Source of the DNA: Campanula takesimana
Lineage: Eukaryota; Streptophyta; Magnoliopsida; Asterales; Campanulaceae
Length of the DNA stretch: 64,000 bases
Direction of reading: 5' to 3'
Assembly (NCBI GenBank): GCA_026119855.1
Contig: JAOWBW010000016.1
Coordinates: 124,001 to 188,000, forward strand
Shown: positions 23,109-35,100 of the stretch, piece after piece
How positions within the stretch are numbered: the first letter of the stretch is position 1
Layout of the letters: the number at the start of each line of letters is the position of its first letter
Translations under genes and position numbers: made by a program
Notes under the pieces: model-generated
Seen by the model: the letters and a program-made list of their open reading frames with translations, nothing else
Database searches by the model: none
Told to the model about the DNA's origin: nothing

Positions 23109-23350
23109 CACAGAATATTTGCTTAGGATTCGTATGATTACAGAGACTTCGGCGCCTCTATGACATACCATCCTTGATCAATCGTAATTGGCAGAAGCCT
23201 CGGCGTTTCTGTTTGCGAGAGATCCGGCATCTATTATTAAGATTCGTATGGTTGTAGAGAATTCGGCGCCTCTATGACATACGTATCCTTGATCGATCGT
23301 GGTTGGCAGAAGCCTCGGCGTTTCTGTTCGCGAGAGATCCGACATCTATT
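23109..23350. repeat. Two tandem ~117-bp units upstream of the Tat 3' LTR
   Basis: Two adjacent copies of a unit (about 23125 and 23241) containing TTCGGCGCCTCTATGACATA, TTGGCAGAAGCCTCGGCG and GCGAGAGATCCG, differing by scattered substitutions. Non-coding. Confidence 0.8.
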
Positions 23351-23548
23351 ACTTTAGCGCAATTGGCAGGAACCCTGGCGATCCTGATTGCGTTTACCAT
23401 TCCATCTTGGGATTATTTAGACAACGTAGTCTTTAATTTTCCCAAATAACTTCATTGCTTATGAATGTTCGTTCTTCATACAAGAAAGTATCCGTAGGTT
23501 TATTATCCACAGTAAAAGTTCGATGTCTCGTCTTTCCCCAATGACTCT

Positions 23549-23760
23549 GAACTACGTTTGGCTTGATTCCTCGGAGGATACGTAGGAAACCTAAAAAGGT
23601 CCAGCCACTCGACCGACGCGGTCATCTCTCATCCCCAGCAGGTGCATTTTCCCCAGCAGAAGACGTTGCTCCCCATCAGAGGACAGTCATTCCCAATTTC
23701 CCATCAGCTTTGAACTACGCTTGGCTTGATTCCCCCGCGGATACGTAGGTCGCCTGCCAA
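23549..23760. repeat. Two CTACG...CGTAG inverted-pair units
   Basis: Two related segments (about 23549-23587 and 23712-23750) of the form GAACTACG..TGGCTTGATTCC..GGATACGTAGG. Each can form a stem between CTACG and CGTAG. Related units are at 9909-9952, 18142-18193 and 24673-24716, making five in the element. Confidence 0.7.
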
Positions 23761-23845
23761 GGTTCAGCCGTTCCCTTACCTTTCATCTGTTTCGAAACTC
23801 ATGTTTCAGACGGATCCTTCTTTTATCGTCGACCCCACATTGCCT

Positions 23846-24998
23846 TGCAAGAAGCGTCGCCACCTGAAAATGAGTTTATTAGGACTTTCCCAAAAATACA
23901 AGGACTTTAGAGGAATTAGAAACCTTGCAAAGACTTGTCCCGGATTCCCAAAATATCTCATTTATGGCAAAATCTATCAAAATAGGTAACAAATGGTTTC
24001 CTTAAAACCATCCAGAAACCCTAGCTTAAGAATCAAGTCAGCCTGCAACATTGGCCACGCGGCCAACCTTGATCCGCGTTGATCTTGGCCACGCGGCCAC
24101 TCTTGTCACCGGCTTCAACCATGGCCAGGCGGCCAACCTTGCGCTGGATGATCTGGACCATCAGATCCTTCCATCAGTTTACTATATAAACCACTCCATT
24201 CCATTGGTTTTGGGGTCCGATTTTGAGAGCTCTAAGTACGAATTTTGGAGTTCTTAAACACTATTTTGCTCTCTAATTAACATTAAAACACTCAAGAAGA
24301 TCCAAGGTTTATTTCTTGCCAACATAGGTAAGTTTTCTAACTTTTTTCTTCATGTTCTTGCATTATTCTTAATGTAGATCTTTTATATTCATGTTCGTAC
24401 ATGTTTATTCATAGTTTCTTCATGAGCTTTGCATGTTCATTCATATGTTCATATATGTTCTTCGCATGTTCTTCGTGTTCATAGATTAAAACCTTATTTA
24501 TGCTATATTTAGGGTTGCGATCTTCATAATTACATGTTATTTCATAGCCAATGATGATCGAGGGTTCATCAACCCGAGGATGATCTAGGAACTACTTCTA
24601 AACCCTAATCTTTAGGTAATTCCCCCCTCATTATGCATGATCCCGATTCTTCTGCCTATTCTAATTCTCTGCGAACTACGCTGACCTGAGCTTCTCACAT
24701 TGAGAGGAACGTAGGCAATCTTCGGATCCGGTCTAAATCACTAACACACTACTAACACATTCATCATGATAGAAAGACCGATCAATTCGGTCAATATGAG
24801 TGATAACGTTCAATATTCTTCTCTTGTTGTAATTTGACCCCCGAACCCATTAAACATGCTTTTTTCAATGTTTTGGCTTTAATTAAAACGGCGTGGCGAC
24901 TCTCATAATTTTAATGTCGTTAAGAATATTCCCTTTGTAAATAAAAATAATCACAAGATACTTCCCATGCGTCGCTTCATCAGAAAGGGGTATTCACA
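23846..24998 (+). repeat. Tat element 3' LTR
   Basis: Nearly identical to the 5' LTR from TGAAAATGAG (23865) to GTATTCACA (24998). The left 15-19 bp differ: the 5' copy starts TGTTAGTACCCGACC, whereas the corresponding TG here starts TGCAAGAAGCGTCGCC. The start at 23846 is therefore an estimate, and no clear polypurine tract precedes it. Confidence 0.85.
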
Positions 24999-25003
24999 AC
25001 AAG

Positions 25004-26569
25004 GAGAGCTACAAACTTTGATGCTTATACTGCATTTATCTCTCAAATTGAACCAAAGAAGGCTGATGAAGCACTCCAAGATCCAAATTGGGTTGTTGCA
25101 ATGCAATAAGAACTCAATCAATTTGAACGATGTAAGGTTTGGACTCTTGTTCCAAGACCAACTGATCAAGGAGTGATTGGTACGGAATGGGGTTCAGAAA
25201 CAAGATGGATGAGAATGGAACCATCACGAGAAACAAAGAAAGATTGGTTGCATAAGGATATAGGCAAGAAGAAGGAATTGATTACGATGAAACTTATGCA
25301 CTCGTAGCAAGACTTGAAGCTATCAGACTCTTTCTAGCTTACGCCGCTCACAAGAACTTCAAGTTATATCAAATGGATGTGAAGAGCGCGTTTCTAAATG
25401 GTGAACTCCAAGAACAAGTCTACATAGCTCAACCACCTGGGTTTGAAGATTCAAAATTTCCAAATCATATATACAAACTCTAGAAAGCTTTGTATCAAGT
25501 AAGCGCCAAGAGCATGGTATGATACACTATCCAAGTTTCTCATTGAAAAAGGCTTCACGCACGGTAAAATCGATACAACCCTTTTTATCGCCAAACATAA
25601 TGGTCATAAATTACTTGTTCAAATTTATGTTGATGATATTATATTTGGTTCTACTAATAAATTGTTGTGCAAGCGTTTTGAGAAACTAATGAAGAGCAAG
25701 TTTGAAATGAGCATGATGGGAGAACTCACATTCTTCCTCGGACTTCAAATCAAGCAAATGAATGAAGGCATATTTATCAACCAAGCTAAATATACAAAGA
25801 ATTAATCAAGAAGTTTGGTCTTGAGAATGCTAAAGCATACGACACTCCAATGGCTACCGGCAACAAACTCAACAAGGATTTAAAAGGTAAACGTGTTGAT
25901 CAAACTCTTTACCGAGGTATGATTGGCTCACTCCTTTATCTTACTGCTAGTAGGCCCGATATAATGTTTAGTGTTTGTGTTTGTGCTCGTTATCAATCTG
26001 ACCCTAGAGAAGCGCACTTGATTGATGTGAAACGTATTATACGATATCTCTCCAGCACTGTTAACCTTGGACTTTTGTACACCAAAGATTCGAATTTTAA
26101 ACTTATAGGTTATTCAGATGCAGATTATGCAGAATGCACAATTGATAGGAAAAGCACAAGTGGCACTTTTCATTTCCTCGGATATCGACTTGTATCATGG
26201 GCGAGTAAGAAACAAGCTTCAGTGTCTGTATCAACAACAGAAGCAAAATACATTGCTGCGGGAAGTTGTTGCTGTTAGATTCTATGGATGAAGCAGCAAT
26301 TGGTGGACTATGATATAATCGAAGAAAATTGTCCCATCTACTGCGACAATACATCAACAATTGCGGTTTCTGAAAATCCCGTCATGCACTCCAAAACCAA
26401 GCACATCGACATCAAATATCACTTTCTCAAAGACTACGTGGAGAAATGCAACATTCATTTAGAACACGTGGGAACCGACTTTCAAATCGCCGACATTCTA
26501 ACGAAAGCACTTGACGCGAAATGGTTCATCTTTTTGAGAGGTGAAATGGGTATGCTTGAACTCATCTAG
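25004..26569 (+). pseudogene. pol: Copia-B reverse transcriptase and RNase H, broken
   Basis: Resumes the Copia-B frame after the Tat insertion. Frames recognisable by comparison with Copia-C include YTAFISQIEPKKADEALQDP (about 25019), the MDVKSAFLNGELQE segment (about 25374) and a YVDD-bearing segment (VDDIIFG, about 25630). The RNase H region is open in two overlapping pieces (25850-26278 and 26288-26569), with KSTSGTFHFLG, then YCDNTSTIAVSENP and HIDIKYHFLKDYVEK, and ends GEMGMLELI. There are several in-frame stops (for example a TAA after VVAMQ at about 25108) and frameshifts. The protein would copy RNA into DNA; this copy cannot. Confidence 0.85.
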
Positions 26570-26858
26570 TCAATACAGTTTTGTTATTACTAATGATTTT
26601 ATGTCTGTTTGAGTTATGAAAATCCTAGTTTTCAAAAATTAAATAATTTTCAAAGTTTCAAGGAAACTATCACGTGCCTGTTATGCGCCTCACTCACCAT
26701 GCGCGCTCAAGTATAGTTGCGCCTCATCAATCTATACGCGCCCTATGAGTTATGCGCCTCCTATGCGCCTATTTATGATTGCGGCTCAATCAATGCTCAT
26801 ATTTAATTTTTCAATGATTGAACATATTCAATTTGTCACAAGTATCAGGTGAGTTAAT
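26570..26858 (+). other. Copia-B post-pol spacer rich in TGCGCC
   Basis: Non-coding, with about eight copies of TGCGCC(T) between 26690 and 26780. The same hexamer pervades other Copia-B non-coding parts and the Sirevirus-like solo LTR at 49999-57494, which links them as one family. It ends at the LARD insertion (TTAAT, 26854-26858). Confidence 0.6.
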
Positions 26859-27947
26859 TGACACGCCCCAAGTCCCGGGATCCCCTAATAGAACCTCGAA
26901 CCTGGTGCGCGTAACTAACAAGAAACAAGAAACTAACGGGAAACAGGAACAATACCTGCTAGAAACAAACTGACATGATATATATACTCAAGAGTAGGGA
27001 GCTAAAATAGCTCACACGAGTTCTAGACCAAGAAAATTTAAACCAATCAAGTTACATACAGCGGAAGACATGCCTAGCAAATAAGCTGGCATCAAGAACT
27101 GTCTAGGGACAACAAATACTACCCCAATACAAGCCCAGAGTTTATTAACTCATACAAGATCGTCCTTACCAAAATATAAAAGGACACTAACTTCGAACAA
27201 GAATATCCTGCTGAGTAAGTTCCCAGCTAAGTCGAGCCTCACTGCGTACTATCCCCTGCTTTCCAGGGGGGGGGAAACAATTAAACAAATAAAGGGTGAG
27301 ATAAATCTCAGTAAGCTATTAACATGCAACTATATGTCATGTTATCATGCAATACAAGTAGATACTCAACTAAACATATATCAAGTATCATCAAGTAACA
27401 AGTATAGGAGAGGCTAAGCCAACTCAACAAGTAATCAAGCTCAAGATATGATCAGGTAACAAGTAGTCAAGTAGTGCGAGAGGCTAGACCAGCTCACAAG
27501 ATGCACATAGGCCTATCACGCATTGTACCTGAATCCTTCCTTATTCCTCCCAAGAATACCATTTGTTGTCGATGCTTTTCTAGCTGAGGACAACCAAGAA
27601 CATGAACAAGAACTGCTGTGCAGTATATAAGAAGACCTGGTAACCAGTGTCATCCACAAGAACAAGATCCACGAGGTGTTCAAGACAAGAGTTAGCATTC
27701 ACTTAGGTCAGGCTTATTGCTCCAACCAAGGAAGCTATGCCCTTACTATGGTCGGTAGTAAGGGGTCAAGCGGAAATACATAGGGACCAGATTGTCACTT
27801 AAACCCCAGCTCTCGCGACAAGCGTGAACCTATATATTTTCGAACAAGCAAGGAGAACCAGCTGGACTCACACAAGAATGCACAAGTAGATGTTTACTTG
27901 AACTACGAGAACAGAACTCAGTCCCTTATTAGTGGACTATTCTTTAT

Positions 27948-28099
27948 GCACCATGTAATCATGTATCATGTGCTCACGAGAATATGCACCATGTAATTAT
28001 GTATCATGTGCTCACGAGAATATGCACCATGTAATTATGTATCATGTGCTCACGAGAATATGCACCATGTATTTATGTATCATGTGCTTACGAGAATAC
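27948..28099. repeat. 4 x 38-bp tandem repeat in LARD left LTR
   Basis: Four near-identical 38-bp units start at 27948, 27986, 28024 and 28062, each beginning GCACCATGTAA or close to it. The right LTR has the same array at 33201-33352. There are no spacers between units, so it is a minisatellite and not a CRISPR. Confidence 0.92.
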
Positions 28100-29672
28100 A
28101 AGTACACGTACGCAATTATTGCGAATATAAACCAAGATAACACTGGCACATAAGGTGTCCATGTAACACGATCAATCCAAGTAAGAGTCCATTAATAACA
28201 GACTTCGGTCAAGTAGTAGGGTATATCACTTTGTCACATGCCAAGTTTGTACGTACATATTTATGTCACGTTTAACACATTAAAGTGTCTATCACGATAC
28301 CCTTATTATCAAGTAGAGCCCAACACCTTAGACTCTAAACCCGTAGTAGAATAGGTCACATTGTACCTAGACACGGTCATACTTCACGTATATGTATTGT
28401 TAATAATCGAATACATTTTCTAACACATATTGTGTTTTGTAATTATTCTTTATTCTTTATATACTTCATTGAGTATATACACGATTAAAACTAATCACTA
28501 GTACTTTAGTGCTTATTCATAGCACTTCCAATATACACGTATCAAGTTCAAGTATGTAGTAGAGTTAATCATTCTCTATCTAGTTCCATAACCCAATTCT
28601 TTGGTTATTCATGTCATGTATCAAATAATCAAGAAGCTACATTCTATCAAGTAGCTACATGCAAGATTTGCATACACACATCAAGAATCTTTCAAGTTTA
28701 TTACCATACTCATGTAATGGTTTCAAGACATTCAAGACTTTCAAGACAATCAAGACAGTCAAGACTTTTACAAGATTTTATCATCTTGTATCCAAGTTCT
28801 CAATCCATTTTCTTGGATGGTTAAACATGTACAAGAGTTAATTAACTTATACTTAAGTTATAAATCCAACTCTTTGGTTATTTAAGACAAGTACAAAATT
28901 TACTCATCTTATATTCACGTTTTAATTAAGAAGATGAGCTATACATCTCCTAATCAAGTTCACAATCCTATTCCTAGGATATTCAAGCTCAAGACATTAG
29001 TTGGTGTCCTTTAGGTACACAAACTTTAGCTACGAGAGGGGAGACTAATCCAAGATTCGTGGACTAGCTCAACGGGAAACAAGCTTCAAGTAATCAAGAA
29101 GTCACATTGTTATCAAGCAACTATGTGCGATGATTGCACATACAAGTCAAGAATATTTCTTATTCACGTTAATGCTTGTTCTGAGCACTTTCGAGTTTAC
29201 ACCTTACCCATATATTGGTGTCAAGGCATATACAGGATTTATTAATCTTATATTCATGTTTTAATCCATTTTCTTTGGATGTTCAAGTCATGTACAATAT
29301 TTTATTGTCTTATACTTCAAGTTTTATTCCAATCTTTGGACATTCAATCATGTATAAGAGTTATACACTTTACTCTTACCAATTCTCAATCCTATTCTTA
29401 GGATGTTCAAGTTCAAAACATTGTTTTATACCCCTAAGGTACACAAGACGTTGATTTCCAGACACATAAGAGCATTCATACTCTTATACTCAAGTTCAAT
29501 GTCCTAAAACACCTATCTAGGTGCTCTATACAATCACTTTAAAACCTCATTAATTTATTCTTTGAATATCCCTCTGAGTCTAAGTTATTCAGCTTCTTTC
29601 GGATCTTGATTCCGACTTTCCTATAGAAAGTTATGAAGGAAACAATTCAAGAAGAACAATCAGATTTCAGGT

Positions 29673-29778
29673 GGCACGACCGTGCACACCAAAGAGCACG
29701 ACCGTGCTAATCACCTTGGCACGACCGTGCGTGCAAAAGTGGCACGACCGGCCCAAATAAAGGCGCATGCCCGTGCGG
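29673..29778. promoter_or_regulatory. GGCACGACCGTGC hairpin cluster, LARD left LTR
   Basis: Five copies of GGCACGACCGTGC or close variants (arms GGCACG and CGTGCC around a two-base centre). The same cluster is at 34925-35031 in the other LTR, and the same motif appears in the unrelated Copia-E LTR. Confidence 0.6.
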
Positions 29779-30765
29779 TACAAATTTTGGCCCTTTCCCC
29801 TGAATTCAAGTTTCATTAATTCTCTGTCCCACACGTAGGAATAACATTTAACTAACACTCCTAACATTCTCAGGAGTATACTAACAAGTTTAGAACTCCT
29901 ATTTCAAGCCCAATTCATTTCTTTTACCGTCCCATAAATAATAGGACAATTTCCTTTTATTCCACTTAAATATTTCACCGTCCCAAAAGTATAAGTATAA
30001 TTTTATATTATACTAATATACCCATTTAGAGATACTTCCATTCATTTCCCCGTACCACAAATAATGGTACGATTTTTCTAATAATATTTAAATCAAGTTA
30101 CTATTTTACCGTCTCACGAATAGGAGTATAATTTTCAATACTTTTTTCAAGTTTCTTTTCCCAGTTGCTAGCTATTCCTTCATATTTAGCATACGAATAC
30201 TCCCTTCGTCCCAATTTTACAAGTATCACAAAAATTGCTCAAAACACAATTTTAACAAGAACAAGTAGCGGGAATAACAAATATGCATGTTATTACAAGT
30301 AAGGGGGAGTCAATAACTTACCTAGTCAAAAATCAAGTTGACCCAAATTAATTTCTGATCGGTCTGGAACGCTCTATTCAACGCCACGAATATTTATCCG
30401 GGACCGAAATCACGAACAGAGGGATAATTAATCGCGAGGAGTCGAGAATAGGGTAAAATTGAACTCCTATCTATGAAACAGAGAGAAAGAACGAGAATGA
30501 TGAAGAATGAATTGCCTTTCACAGGCAAACAACAAGATATACTTCAACTATCCAAGAATTGCAGCTAGGCCCCTCAAGTTCTAACTTTGACAAAAAGGCC
30601 CCTAAACTTTCAACTTTAACATTTAACCACCTTAATTTTCTAAAGTAGTTAAATAATTAACTCAAATAAAATAGCATATAAATATGCTAGGCAAGAATTT
30701 AACAAGCAAGTCAAAAATTTAACAAATAAGTCAAATATTTAACGAGATTAAGGATGGGCGTTACA

Positions 30766-32110
30766 TCCTCCCCACCTTAAAGAATATCCGTCCTCGAATT
30801 TTTACTAGATCCAGATTATAACATATATAATCCGCAAATAGAACTCAAGAGTAATCAAGAATATACACATATACTCATAATTAAGTATTACACATATACT
30901 CACAAATATTTTATGCAATCTAGATGTATCAATTATAACATCGAAACACAAAAAGTCAAGCAGACTCGATTAGTCAATCCACTATATCGGTGAAACTTGA
31001 CATATCCACTAAAATAATAGAACTGGTCATATCCTCCAGATCACTGTAATACTAGTCAAATCCACTAGGCAATCTCAATTACTGAAGTTGTGGTCATCCA
31101 TCGTTTCAATATTCAAAACTGACTTTACGTATATCAATCCATCAAGACAATCCATCAAAAGATGTAGCTCTCGGTGTCAAATGGTTAACAATGGAGCTGC
31201 CTTCGAAATTCATTCATGAATCTCTAACAAGACCACGAAATCTCAAGAACACACGTACCTTGGTTGTTTCCACTTATAGGTCAACACAGATACTCACTTC
31301 AGACATCCACTACAAGGTAGATATATCCTCTATCAAGAAATTCTCAAGTTGAATCTTCAACTCGTTTAACTCAATCGAGGTCAAGAACATTAATTCAGAT
31401 ATCAGCACTGTATTCGCACTGTCACAACTCAAGATAACCCCAGTTTCTCATCAAGAATGGATACATCCATCTGGTTTGGTATAGAAACTCCACTGTCAAT
31501 CACATAGGTTAAATACCCAGTACAATCTCAAGAACCCTTTCTAGACTTTCAATGCAGAACATAAAGGTTATGCATAAATCTATCATGCTCACATATATAG
31601 TCAAGCATACTAGCATAGAATTAATTACCATCTATTGTGGTAAACAAGAATGGCATAACATATAAAAAGCCAAATCATAACACGTAAGAGCCAAGCCATA
31701 ACACGTATCACATCAATGTCCCATACCGGTGACACGACCAAGTCAACATAGAACGTATAGGGTGTTATCACCCACACTTCTATCAAGCTCTTATAAAAAA
31801 TGATATCAACACGTAGTCTCTTACTAGAGAATACACTTCCACGCAATTCACGAGATAAGGACAAGCATGCATATATAGCACGAAACAATGTCCACAAGAC
31901 AAGATAGATACGCCTAAGTCTTTGAAGACTCGCACTCTCGATTCTTGAATCATCTAATCCAATTGGATCAATCCTATCAACACCAGTCCTATGCCTGGTA
32001 TAACAACAAGTAACGAAACACTCGGCGTCGAAAACACACCCAAGACTAACCCAACCTAGTCCATAGACCCTATCCAGGCTTAGAGCTAAACCATAGCTCT
32101 GATACCACAC
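30766..32110 (-). other. LARD-like element interior, non-coding
   Basis: 1345 bp between the LTRs with primer site and purine tract at its ends. The only sizeable minus-strand frame (about 31625-32209) runs across the primer site into the LTR and shows no domain, so I do not call it a gene. Confidence 0.85.
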
Positions 32111-35100
32111 TGACACGCCCCAAGTCCCGGGATCCCCTAATAGAACCTCGAACCTGGTGCGCCTAACTAACAAGAAACAAGAAACTAACGGGAAACAGGA
32201 ACAATACATGCTAGAAACAAACTGACATGATATATATACTCAAGAGTAGGGAGCTAAAATAGCTCACACGAGTTCTAGACCAAGAAAATTTAAACCAATC
32301 AAGTTACATACAGCGGAAGACATGCCTAGCAAATAAGCTGGCATCAAGAACTGTCTAGGGACAACAAATACTACCCCAATACAAGCCCAGAGTTTATTAA
32401 CTCATACAAGATCGTCCTTACCAAAATATAAAAGGACACTAACTTCGAACAAGAATATCCTGCTGAGTATGTTCCCAGCTAAGTCGAGCCTCACTGCGTA
32501 CTATCCCATGTTTTCCTGGGGGGGGGGAAACAATTAAACAAATAAAGGGTGAGATAAATCTCAGTAAGCTATTAACATGCAACTATATGTCATGTTATCA
32601 TGCAATACAAGTAGATACTCAACTAAACATATATCAAGTATCATCAAGTAACAAGTATAGGAGAGGCTAAGCCAACTCAACAAGTAATCAAGCTCAAGAT
32701 ATGATCAGGTAACAAGTAGTCAAGTAGTGCGAGAGGCTAGACCAGCTCACAAGATGCACATAGGCCTATCACGCATTGTACCTGAATCCTTCCTTATTCC
32801 TCCCAAGAATACCATTTGTTGTCGATGCTTTTCTAGCTGAGGACAACCAAGAACATGAACAACAACTGCTGTGCAGTATATAAGAAGACCTGGTAACCAG
32901 TGTCATCCACAAGAACAAGATCCATGAGGTGTTCAAGACAAGAGTTAGCATTCACTTAGGTCAGGCTTATTGCTCCAACCAAGGAAGCTATGCCCTTACT
33001 ATGGCCGGTAGTAAGGGGTCAAGCGGAAATACATAGGGACCCGATTGTCACTTAAACCCCAGCTCTCGCGACAAGCGTGAACCTATATATTTTCGAACAA
33101 GCAAGGAGAACCAGCTGGACTCACACAAGAATGCACAAGTAGATGTTTACTTGAACTACGAGAACAGAACTCAGTCCCTTATTAGTGGACTATTCTTTAT
33201 GCACCATGTAATCATGTATCATGTGCTCACGAGAATATGCACCATGTAATTATGTATCATGTGCTCACGAGAATATGCACCATGTAATTATGTATCATGT
33301 GCTCACGAGAATATGCACCATGTAATTATGTATCATGTGCTTACGAGAATACAAGTACACGTACGCAATTATTGCGAATACAAACCAAGATAACACTGGC
33401 ACATAAGGTGTCCATGTAACACGATCAATCCAAGTAAGAGTCCATTAATAACAGACTTCAGTCAAGTAGTAGGGTATATCAATTTGTCACATGCCAAGTT
33501 TGCACGTACATATTTATGTCACGTTTAACACATTAAAGTGTCTATCACGATACCCTTACTATCAAGTAGAGCCCAACACCTTAGACTCTAAACCCGTAGT
33601 AGAATAGGTCACATTGAACCTAGACACGGTCATACTTCACGTATATGTATTGTTAATAATCGAATACATTTTCTAACACATATTGTGTTCTGTAATTATT
33701 CTTTATTCTTTATATACTTCATTGAGTATATACACGATTAAAACTAATCACTAGTACTTTAGTGCTTATTCATAGCACTTCCAATATACACGTATCAAGT
33801 TCAAGTATGTAGTAGAGTTAATCATTCTCTATCTAGTTCCATAACCCAATTCTTTGGTTATTCATGTCATGTATCAAATAATCGAGAAGCTACATTCTAT
33901 CAAGTAGCTACATGCAAGATTTGCATATACTCATCAAGAATCTTTCAAGTTTATTACCATACTCATGTAATGGTTTCAAGACATTCAAGACTTTCAAGAC
34001 AATCAAGACAGTCAAGACTTTTACAAGATTTTATCATCTTGTATCCAAGTTCTCAATCCATTTTCTTGGATGGTTAAACATGTACAAGAGTTAATTAACT
34101 TATACTTAAATTATCAATTCAACTCTTCGGTTATTTAAGACAAGTACAAAATTTACTCATCTTATATTCACGCTTTAATTAAGAAGATGAGCTATACATC
34201 TCCCAATCAAGTTCACGATCCTATTCCTAGGATATTCAAGCTCAAGACATTAGTTGGTGTCCTTTAGGTACACAAACTTTAGCTACGAGAGGGGAGACTA
34301 ATCCAAGATTTGTGGACTAGCTCAACGGGAAACAAGCTTCAAGTAATCAAGAAGTCACATTGTTATCAAGCAACTATGTGCGATGATTGCACATACAAGT
34401 CAAGAATATTTCTTATTCACGTTAATGCTTGTTCTGAGCACTTTCGAGTTTACACCTTACCCATATATTGGTGTCAAGGCATATACAAGATTTATTAATC
34501 TTATATTCATGTTTTAATCCCTTTTCTTTGGATGTTCAAGTCATGTACAATATTTTATTGTCTTATACTTCAAGTTTTATTCCAATCTTTGGACATTCAA
34601 TCATGTATAAGAGTTATACACTTTACTCTTACCAATTCTCAATCCTATTCTTAGGATGTTCAAGTTCAAAACATTGTTTTATACCCCTAAGGTACACAAG
34701 ACGTTGATTTCCAGACACATAAGAGCATTCATACTCTTATACTCAAGTGCAATGTCCTAAAACACCTATCTAGGTTCTCTATACAATCACTTTAAAACCT
34801 CATTAATTTATTCTTTGAATAGCCCTCTGATTCTAAGTTATTCAGCTTCTTTCGGATCTTGATTCCGACTTTCCTATAGAAAGTTATGAAGGAAACAATT
34901 CAAGAAGAACAATCAGATTTCAGGTGGCACGACCGTGCACACCAAAGAGCACGACCGTGCTAATCACCTTGGCACGACCGTGCGTGCAAAAGTGGCACGA
35001 CCGGGCCAAATAAAGGCGCACGCCCGTGCGGTACAAATTTTGACCCTTTCCCCTGAATTCAAGTTTCATTAATTCTCCGTCCCACACGTAGGAGTAACAT

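Larger units (their letters stand above)
9095..24998 (+). mobile_element. Ty3/gypsy Tat-lineage retrotransposon (15.9 kb) with antisense genes
   Basis: Direct LTRs at 9095-10234 and about 23846-24998. The target duplication ACAAG is perfect (9090-9094 and 24999-25003), and removing the element rejoins the Copia-B frame in phase. The primer site TGGCGACTCTGCTGGGGA is of the type used by Tat/Ogre elements. Order: LTR, leader with minisatellite, gag-protease-G-patch, pol with the RT core deleted but two RNase H domains and integrase, then two antisense genes, repeats and 3' LTR. I count about ten substitutions between the LTRs outside their left edge, so it is much younger than Copia-A. It cannot move autonomously because the RT core is gone. 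Confidence 0.9.
26859..30765 (-). repeat. LARD-like element, left (3') LTR
   Basis: 3907 bp. Contains a 4 x 38-bp tandem array (27948-28099), a TTCAAGAC-rich stretch (about 28726-28775), a hairpin cluster (29673-29778) and an array of CCGTCCCA...TAGGA units (about 29812-30230). Short frames inside recur in the other LTR and are not genes. Confidence 0.9.

Noticed and set aside
9110..24998. Tat LTR start at TGAAAATGAG (9110) with duplication CGACC
   Set aside because: Does not match the right flank. Starting at TGTTAG (9095) gives a perfect ACAAG duplication and restores the Copia-B frame.
27948..28099. CRISPR-like regular array
   Set aside because: Units are directly tandem without unique spacers, and the genome is a plant's; it is a minisatellite.
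31625..32209. 194-codon minus-strand frame in the LARD
   Set aside because: Crosses the primer-binding site into the LTR, has no recognisable domain and is not where a gag would begin.
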